A stretch of 64,000 nucleotides of DNA, from NCBI GenBank assembly GCA_004292855.1, contig RDXN01000030.1:186001-250000 (forward strand), in the 5' to 3' direction. The position numbers and the translations under genes are program-made. Below, one piece after another: positions 58,371 through 64,000 of the stretch. The notes beneath the pieces are model-generated. The model had not been told where the DNA came from. It searched no databases and was given only the letters and a program-made list of their open reading frames with translations. The DNA comes from Cytophagales bacterium (lineage in GTDB: Bacteria; Bacteroidota; Bacteroidia; Cytophagales; Spirosomataceae). Positions within the stretch are counted from its first letter, which is position 1; each line of letters starts with the position of its first letter.

Positions 58371-59900
58371 CTACCAGCAGTCAAGGGAGAACTGGCCTAA
58401 AATATCATCCAGATATTCCCGTGAATTAGCTAACCGAGGCACTTTGTGTTGACCGCCCAATTTACCGCGTTGGGCCATCCAGTTATAAAACGTACCGCGC
58501 GGAACGGCGTGGATTAGCGGCTCAATCAACACCATGTCGTTGTAGCGTTTGGCATCGTAGTCAGAGTTGACCTGCCGGAGAGTTTCGTCCAGAATCTGAT
58601 TGAACCGGGCCTGACTGTTGGGGGGCGTGGCAAACTCGATCACCCACTCGTGCCGCCCGTTGCGGCCTTCACCCATGTAGACCGGTCCGGCGGTGTAGTC
58701 GGCAATAACGGCCCCGGTAGCCTCGCAGGCCCGTGTAATGGCAGCCTCGGCGTTTTCGACAATCACCTCTTCACCGAAGGCATTGATAAAATGCTTGGTG
58801 CGTCCGCTTACTTTTAGGCGGTGCGGGTAGAGCGACGTGAACCGGACGGTGTCACCTACGCGATACCGCCACAAACCGCCACTTGTCGAAATGACGAGGG
58901 CGTAGTTTTTATCTAGTTCGACCTCCTCAATCGTCAAGGCTTTCGGGAAAGGCGAGTCGGCCTCGTCGATGGGTACAAACTCGTAGAAAATGCCGTAGTC
59001 GAGCATGACCATCATCTCACCAATGCGCCGAATGTCGTCCTGAATAGCAAAAAAGCCCTCCGACGCATTGTACACCTCCAGAAAGCGCACATCCGATGAT
59101 GGGAAAATCTGTTTCTGGAACAATTCGCGGTACGGCTGAAACGCTACGGCACCGTGAATAAACACCTCCAGATTAGGCCAGACCTCCAGGATGTTCTGCT
59201 TGCCCGTGCGGGCCAAAATTTTTTCGAGCAACACGAGCGTCCAGGTCGGAACCCCCAAAATACTCGTCACATTTTCCCCGGATGTAATCTCGGCCATGCG
59301 ATCCATTTTGGCCTCCCACTCGCTCATCAGGGCAACCTCCAGCGACGGTGTACGAATAAACTGACCCCAGGTAGGCAGGTTTTTCATGATCACCGCCGAG
59401 ATATCGCCTGTTGCGCCCTGCTTACTGTAGGGATTTTCGTGAAGGCTACCGCCAATGGACAGACCCTTACCCGCGAACGTTTGGGTGGCCGGGTTGTTGG
59501 CTACGTAGAGAGCCATCATGTCTTTTCCCCCCCGAAAGTGACACTCGTCGAGCGATTCCGACGTCACCGGGATAAACTTGCTCCGCGCATTGGTCGTACC
59601 CGACGATTTCGAGAACCACCGGATGGGCGAAGGCCATAATACGTTCGACTCACCCCGCATAGTCCGCTCGATATACGGAAACAATTCTTCGTAGCTCGAC
59701 ACGGGCACCTGCTCCTGAAACTCCTGCACCGTACGGATTTGACCAAACTGGTAGTTGCGCCCCCATTCGGTGCGCTTGGCGCGAGAAATCAAACTCGTAA
59801 ACACACGCTGCTGCACCTGTCCCGGATGCGATTTCATCGCTTCCAACCGGGGCAGGCGTCGGCTCAGGAGCCATCTCAGGGTTGTGTTTATGAACGTCAT
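58371..59900 (-). CDS. GH3 (auxin-responsive promoter) family acyl-adenylate ligase
   Basis: A 509-residue protein of the GH3 family in the adenylate-forming superfamily. The first ATG is at 59900; the in-frame codon three positions upstream is TTG and is less likely. Nucleotide-binding motifs are visible: WFSKSSGTTNARSKFIPVT (motif 1), YNASEGFFAIQ (motif 2) and GLWRYRVGDTVRFTSLYP (motif 3). Plant members conjugate amino acids to acyl acids; in Bacteroidota the substrate is not known. It is 20 bp downstream of the phosphodiesterase gene, so the two are probably co-transcribed. Confidence 0.88.
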   Translation of the reverse strand: MTFINTTLRWLLSRRLPRLEAMKSHPGQVQQRVFTSLISRAKRTEWGRNYQFGQIRTVQEFQEQVPVSSYEELFPYIERTMRGESNVLWPSPIRWFSKSSGTTNARSKFIPVTSESLDECHFRGGKDMMALYVANNPATQTFAGKGLSIGGSLHENPYSKQGATGDISAVIMKNLPTWGQFIRTPSLEVALMSEWEAKMDRMAEITSGENVTSILGVPTWTLVLLEKILARTGKQNILEVWPNLEVFIHGAVAFQPYRELFQKQIFPSSDVRFLEVYNASEGFFAIQDDIRRIGEMMVMLDYGIFYEFVPIDEADSPFPKALTIEEVELDKNYALVISTSGGLWRYRVGDTVRFTSLYPHRLKVSGRTKHFINAFGEEVIVENAEAAITRACEATGAVIADYTAGPVYMGEGRNGRHEWVIEFATPPNSQARFNQILDETLRQVNSDYDAKRYNDMVLIEPLIHAVPRGTFYNWMAQRGKLGGQHKVPRLANSREYLDDILGQFSLDCW

Positions 59901-59920
59901 AACAGACAAACGTCGATTAG

Positions 59921-60814
59921 TTAACGGCCCATGTCTTTGTACCGATTGGGGTAGTCGGTAATCAATCCGTCAACACCCCAGTCGATCACTTGTTTCATAT
60001 CATCGACCTTGTTCACGGTCCAGGGTATCACTTTTATACCCTTCTCGTGCAGTCGATCAATTTTCTCCTTACTTAATAGACGAAAATACGGACTGTAAAT
60101 GTCGGGTAAAAACCCTAATTCTTCCAAGTGCTTCTCTGGTCCCCGCAAATTTTCGACCAAAGCTGCCAGCCGTACCCGTTTGTACGTACCTGCGTCGATT
60201 TTAGTTTTCCAATGCTTAAGCACAGCAAAGTCGAAACTCTGAATAATAACGCGATCAGGGGGCAGTTGTTCCAGAATTTGAGCATATACCAGATCCGAAA
60301 AAGGGGCGGGTTCGGGTTGATACTGACCATATTCCGAAGGTACACTTTTGATCTCAATGTTATAACTGAACAGGGGTAATCCCTTTTTTTTGCGATAGGC
60401 CTCGGCCTCGCGAATCACCTCAGAAAGCAGCGGTTTGTACGTTTTTATCTTCTGTTGTTCGGGATAATTGGGATTGCCGATGCTGCCCACGTCGTAGCGT
60501 TTGATCTCGGTGTAGGGCATCTGATAGAGGTTCAGTTGCTTCTGCGTTTTCTTATCGACCGGTTGCCCGTCGGGCTTCAGCGTGATGTCGGCGTTGAAAT
60601 ACGGCTCGTGCGAAACCACTACTTGTTTGTCCCCACTAATCACCACATCGAGTTCGAGCGTCGTCACGCCTAAATCCAATGCTTTCAAAAAAGCTGGAAC
60701 GGTGTTTTCGGGCATCAGACCCCGGCAACCCCGATGTCCTTCGAGGTCGAAGCCGGGCGTTTGGGCGAGGGCGGTGGTGGTAACTAGCATAGCGAAGAGC
60801 AGAAGCAGGCGCAT
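59921..60814 (-). CDS. Glycerophosphodiester phosphodiesterase (GlpQ-like), exported
   Basis: A 297-residue protein with a signal peptide (MRLLLLFAMLVTTTALAQ) and a GDPD TIM-barrel. Active-site motifs: EGHRGCRGLMPENTVPAF, LELDVVISGDKQVVVSHEP (Glu-Leu-Asp and the second His) and YNIEIKS. The C-terminal KVIPWTVNKVDDMKQVIDWG and DGLITDYPNR are typical of the family. It hydrolyses deacylated phospholipids to glycerol-3-phosphate and alcohol in the periplasm. Confidence 0.94.
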   Translation of the reverse strand: MRLLLLFAMLVTTTALAQTPGFDLEGHRGCRGLMPENTVPAFLKALDLGVTTLELDVVISGDKQVVVSHEPYFNADITLKPDGQPVDKKTQKQLNLYQMPYTEIKRYDVGSIGNPNYPEQQKIKTYKPLLSEVIREAEAYRKKKGLPLFSYNIEIKSVPSEYGQYQPEPAPFSDLVYAQILEQLPPDRVIIQSFDFAVLKHWKTKIDAGTYKRVRLAALVENLRGPEKHLEELGFLPDIYSPYFRLLSKEKIDRLHEKGIKVIPWTVNKVDDMKQVIDWGVDGLITDYPNRYKDMGR

Positions 60815-60835
60815 TTGGGAGATTGGTTAGATAAC

Positions 60836-60843
60836 CAAAGGTA
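60836..60843 (-). promoter_or_regulatory. -7 box upstream of the phosphodiesterase gene
   Basis: The minus-strand sequence TACCTTTG is an exact TAnnTTTG match 21 bp upstream of the start at 60814. No TTG at the expected -33 distance. Confidence 0.45.
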
Positions 60844-61039
60844 GTTTGTTGTGCGTAATGTTCTGAACTCCATCAAAAAAGGTCTATCACCCTAAACGGT
60901 TCCGATTTAGGGAGTATGTATTGGGCTACAGTTGGGAAACGAATATTATTTATTTGTACGGTACAATTTGTCCAAACAGCGGGCAATACTCAACTTGCAT
61001 CAAAATGTCTTGTACCTAACTTACTTGCCTGTTTTTCCT

Positions 61040-63496
61040 ATGCGCATTTTCCGTGCTTTGTTCGTTACCCTACTAACCGGTGCCCTCGTTTGGGCACTAA
61101 ACCGCCCGTGGGGACCAGCCCCGGCGTTTGGGCCGTTTCTGAGTCCATTTACGGGCTTTTGGCAGAATGCTGATAACGCGGCTGGCCTGACTTCCGGCTC
61201 CGAAATTGACGTAGAGGGCACCACCCAACCCGTCACCGTCAACTACGACGAATACGGCGTTCCGCATATTTTTGCTCAAAACGATGCCGATGCTTACTTC
61301 TCGCAGGGCTACGTAACGGCCCGCGACCGCCTGTGGCAGATGGAGTTTCAGACCCATGCTGCCGCCGGTCGCCTAACCGAACTCGTGGGCGAACGCGCTC
61401 TCGAAACCGACCGCTTCAACCGGCGCATGGGCATGGGCTTCGGAGCCGAACGAGCCGCAGAAATGATGCTTGCCGACCCTACCTCGAAGATGGTTGTGGA
61501 GGCTTACACAGCCGGTATCAATGCCTACATCAAGTCACTCAAATCGGGTCAGTATCCCGTCGAGTACAAATTGATGGGCTATGCACCCGAACCCTGGACG
61601 CCCATCAAATGCGCGTATCTGCTCAAGCTCATGACCAGCACGCTGGCGATGGGGGCCGATGACCTGCGGATGACCAACATCATGCGCAAATATGGCCCCG
61701 GCGTGGTGGCTGACCTGTTTCCAGACTACCCCACCCTCGAAAGCCCCATTGTTCCGGCGGGTACAAAATGGGATTTTAAGGCCCTGCCCATTCCGGCAAC
61801 CGCCATCGATGCGGCCATGCAAAAGCAACTGGCTCTTCGTACGGCCCCCTCGTTCGATGCGGGGCTGGTTCAGCGCGACGCGGCCATCGGCTCGAACAAC
61901 TGGGCCGTTGGCCCCGACAAGTCGTCTACGGGCTATCCCATTCTGGCCAGCGACCCGCACCTGACGTTGAGTCTGCCTTCCATTTGGTATCAGATTCAGC
62001 TCGTTACACCCACCATGAACGTGTGCGGAGTATCGTTGCCGGGATCGCCGGGGGTGGTTATTGGCTTTAACCAAAAAGTGGCCTGGGGCGTCACAAACGT
62101 GGGGGCCGATGTGCTTGATTTCTACACGATTAAGTTCAAAGATGCTAAACAGTCGGCCTATTGGCATGACAACCAATGGAAACCAACCACCGCCCGCATT
62201 GAACGGTATAAGGTAAAAGGCAAGCCCGACGTGGTCGATACCGTCCGCTACACCCATCATGGCCCTGTTGTGTACAGTACGGGTCAAAAACCGCTACGGT
62301 CAAACATTCCCACCGGCCACGCGGCCCGTTGGATTGCCCACGAACCCGCCAACGACCTGCGCTGCTTTTACCTGCTTAACCGGGCCACCAACTACGCCGA
62401 CTATCGCAAGGCTTTGTCGCACTACGTGGCCCCGGCGCAGAATTTCGTGTTCGCCAGCGTCGATAAAGACATTGCCATTTCGCCCAACGGCAAGTATCCG
62501 CTCAAGTGGAAAAATCAGGGCAAGTTTATTCTGGATGGTAGCCTCGCGGCCCACGACTGGCAGGGCTGGATTCCCGCCGACCAAAACCCCATCGTGAAAA
62601 ACCCGCCCCGTGGATTCGTGAGTTCGGCCAACCAGTTCCTGACTGATAAAACATATCCGTATTATCTGGGCTGGCAATTTGCGCCCAGCGAACGGGGCCG
62701 TCGCATCAACGAGCGGCTCACCACCATGACCAACGCCACCCCCGACAGCCTGCGCAATCTCCAGAACGATAACTTGAACCTGCGGGCCGTGGATGCTTTG
62801 CCCACGATGCTCTCACTCGTGCAGGCGCAATCGCTCCGCCCCGATCAGTTGGCCGCGCTGGAAGTGATCAAGAAATGGTCGCGCCGAAACGACCCCGACG
62901 AGATGGGACCGACCATTTTCACGATGTGGAACGAAAAACTGATGGAAGGCATCTGGAAAGATGAGTTCGATGGGGGCGATACCCTGCCCATGCGTCTGCC
63001 CAGTTTCGACCGGACGCTTGCCCTGCTCCAGCGCGACCCCTCGGCCCGCTGGTTCGACGACGTGAAGACGCCCGCCCGTGAGTCGGCCAACGATATCCTC
63101 ACGAGTAGTTTGAAAGCAGCCTGCGACTCGCTCACGCGGGCACACGGCCCCATGAGTCCAACCTGGGCTTGGGGTCTGCACAAAAGTACCGATGTTCGCC
63201 ACCTGATCCCTGGTCTCGATGCTCTCAGTGCAATGGACGTGCTGAGTGGTGGGGGCAGTAGTGTTGTAAACGCCACCACCGCCCGCACGGGTCCGTCGTG
63301 GCGCATGGTGGTCGCGTTGGGGCCAAACCCCAAAGGCTATGGCGTTTATCCGGGCGGACAATCAGGTAATCCCGGTAGTCCGGGCTACCAAAACCTGCTC
63401 GAAGCCTGGCGCACCGGGCAACTCAATGAGCTGGTTTATTTGAAATCGGCCAACGAAAAACATTCTAAACTGACGTATTCAATCACGCTCAAATGA
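61040..63496 (+). CDS. Penicillin acylase family (Ntn-hydrolase) precursor
   Basis: An 818-residue proenzyme starting MRIFRALFVTLLTGALVWAL (signal/anchor, 61040); the upstream extension is not conserved-looking. The alpha chain has VNYDEYGVPHIFAQNDADAY and ARDRLWQMEFQ. The predicted autocatalytic cleavage site is before Ser285 in AAIGSNNWAVGP, the N-terminal nucleophile of the beta chain. Family members cleave amides of penicillins, acyl-homoserine lactones or other acyl amides in the periplasm. The stop overlaps the start of the next gene (ATGA). Confidence 0.93.
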   Translation: MRIFRALFVTLLTGALVWALNRPWGPAPAFGPFLSPFTGFWQNADNAAGLTSGSEIDVEGTTQPVTVNYDEYGVPHIFAQNDADAYFSQGYVTARDRLWQMEFQTHAAAGRLTELVGERALETDRFNRRMGMGFGAERAAEMMLADPTSKMVVEAYTAGINAYIKSLKSGQYPVEYKLMGYAPEPWTPIKCAYLLKLMTSTLAMGADDLRMTNIMRKYGPGVVADLFPDYPTLESPIVPAGTKWDFKALPIPATAIDAAMQKQLALRTAPSFDAGLVQRDAAIGSNNWAVGPDKSSTGYPILASDPHLTLSLPSIWYQIQLVTPTMNVCGVSLPGSPGVVIGFNQKVAWGVTNVGADVLDFYTIKFKDAKQSAYWHDNQWKPTTARIERYKVKGKPDVVDTVRYTHHGPVVYSTGQKPLRSNIPTGHAARWIAHEPANDLRCFYLLNRATNYADYRKALSHYVAPAQNFVFASVDKDIAISPNGKYPLKWKNQGKFILDGSLAAHDWQGWIPADQNPIVKNPPRGFVSSANQFLTDKTYPYYLGWQFAPSERGRRINERLTTMTNATPDSLRNLQNDNLNLRAVDALPTMLSLVQAQSLRPDQLAALEVIKKWSRRNDPDEMGPTIFTMWNEKLMEGIWKDEFDGGDTLPMRLPSFDRTLALLQRDPSARWFDDVKTPARESANDILTSSLKAACDSLTRAHGPMSPTWAWGLHKSTDVRHLIPGLDALSAMDVLSGGGSSVVNATTARTGPSWRMVVALGPNPKGYGVYPGGQSGNPGSPGYQNLLEAWRTGQLNELVYLKSANEKHSKLTYSITLK

Positions 63497-63849
63497 AATC
63501 GATCCTACTCATTGCTGTTTTAAGTGCTGTTGCACAGTTTTTTATGCCCTGGTGGATTATTGCACCCATCGCGTTCGGTGTTTGTTTCTGGCAAAGTGAA
63601 TCAGCAGGCAAAGCCTTCCTAGAGGGTACAGCGAGTGTCACGCTGGTCTGGACGGCCTACACCGTTTTTCTGAACATCCAGAACGGTGGTGTTCTGGCCA
63701 CGCGCATGGGCGAGTTGCTCCTTAAGCAACCCAATAGCCCCGGCCTAATGCTGACTTTGGCCCCATTTATTGGTGGCTTAGTGGGCGGTATTGCGGGCTT
63801 GGCGGGCTTTTACGTCCGGCAGGCGTTTATGCCCCGCTTTAAATTATAA
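63493..63849 (+). CDS. Small integral membrane protein, hypothetical
   Basis: A 118-residue protein with three to four hydrophobic segments (MKSILLIAVLSAVAQFFMPW; ASVTLVWTAYTVFLNI; LTLAPFIGGLVGGIAGLAGF) and a basic C-terminus. I do not recognise a named family. The ATGA overlap with the penicillin acylase gene implies translational coupling and a possibly related role, for example at the membrane site of the acylase. A very strong hairpin follows. Confidence 0.65.
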   Translation: MKSILLIAVLSAVAQFFMPWWIIAPIAFGVCFWQSESAGKAFLEGTASVTLVWTAYTVFLNIQNGGVLATRMGELLLKQPNSPGLMLTLAPFIGGLVGGIAGLAGFYVRQAFMPRFKL

Positions 63850-63860
63850 CCCGTTCCAGA

Positions 63861-63921
63861 GATGACCGCACGGGCGGCCCCGATCTCTCCAAACGAGATC
63901 GGGGCCGCCCGTGCGGTCATC
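63861..63921. terminator. Perfect 27-bp stem hairpin
   Basis: GATGACCGCACGGGCGGCCC and onward (63861-63887) is exactly complementary to 63895-63921, with a 7-nt loop TCCAAAC. The T-run is short (CTTTAA). It may end the acylase transcript, or be one more intergenic palindrome of this genome. Confidence 0.7.
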
Positions 63922-63940
63922 TTTAATCTGAGAAAATCCG

Positions 63941-63948
63941 TAGTTTTG
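63941..63948 (+). promoter_or_regulatory. -7 box near the window end
   Basis: TAGTTTTG matches TAnnTTTG. A GTG at 63986 begins an open frame (GTGAAGAATGCCTCA) to the window edge, so a gene may start here, but too little is visible to call it. Confidence 0.4.
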
Positions 63949-64000
63949 TCTTTAAATCTGTGTCAAACCACTTAATTACCAACTCGTGAAGAATGCCTCA

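Overview
The window looks like a chromosomal segment of a Bacteroidota bacterium of the order Cytophagales, most like Spirosoma and relatives (Spirosomataceae). This is inferred from family content and signals, not from a database search. The pointers are TAnnTTTG-type -7 promoter boxes, weak ribosome binding sites, many SPII lipoproteins, GH95 and GH20 glycosidases, FKBP lipoproteins, a TPR-histidine kinase/LytTR pair, and a kdp operon with a split KdpD and a porin. No rRNA, tRNA, CRISPR array, insertion sequence or prophage was recognised.

Layout. 2-568: 3' end of a c-type cytochrome gene. 741-7579 (-): a TetR-controlled tripartite RND efflux operon (tetR, tolC-like, DUF3995, membrane fusion protein, RND pump) with a promoter and operator readable at 7599-7628. 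7738-8965: a redoxin and a coiled-coil lipoprotein, the latter behind a sigma-54-type promoter. 9159-11444: GH95 glycosidase. 11536-15329: a two-gene McrBC-like cassette (AAA+ ATPase plus DUF2357/PD-(D/E)XK nuclease), a candidate defence system. 15394-16131: a CrtA-like monooxygenase with a repeat-derived insert. 16184-22798: envelope folding and nucleotide housekeeping (PpiD, RdgB, two FKBPs, NrnA, Ndk). 23085-27375: a 5'-nucleotidase and a LytTR/TPR-kinase two-component pair.

27443-40740 is a potassium-homeostasis block. On the minus strand it runs micro-ORF, kdpF, kdpA, kdpB, kdpC, porin, kdpD (N-terminal part only) and a separate membrane histidine kinase. Divergent from it is kup, with a good sigma-54 promoter, followed by a convergent sigma-54 response regulator that probably stands in for KdpE. 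A TumA/TumE-like toxin-antitoxin pair sits between kdpA and kdpB on the opposite strand, and four of the other intercistronic gaps each hold a palindrome. 40967-44697: a surface/secreted cluster ending in an M43 metalloprotease. 45119-52398: amino-acid permease, Rpn-type nuclease, GH20 hexosaminidase, DUF6134 protein, lytic transglycosylase and a Uma2 pseudogene with one nonsense codon. 52401-56055: nuoL-nuoM without nuoN. 56101-63849: flavin reductase, TIG lipoprotein, GH3-type ligase, glycerophosphodiesterase, penicillin acylase and a small membrane protein.

The window is rich in intergenic palindromes. A family with core GTCATCCCGACGCAGGAGGG is present six times. Where its copies diverge, the two arms change together. 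A second family (AGCCCC..GGGGCGAYATGT) forms nested hairpins at 22811-22977 and a shortened version at 600-722.
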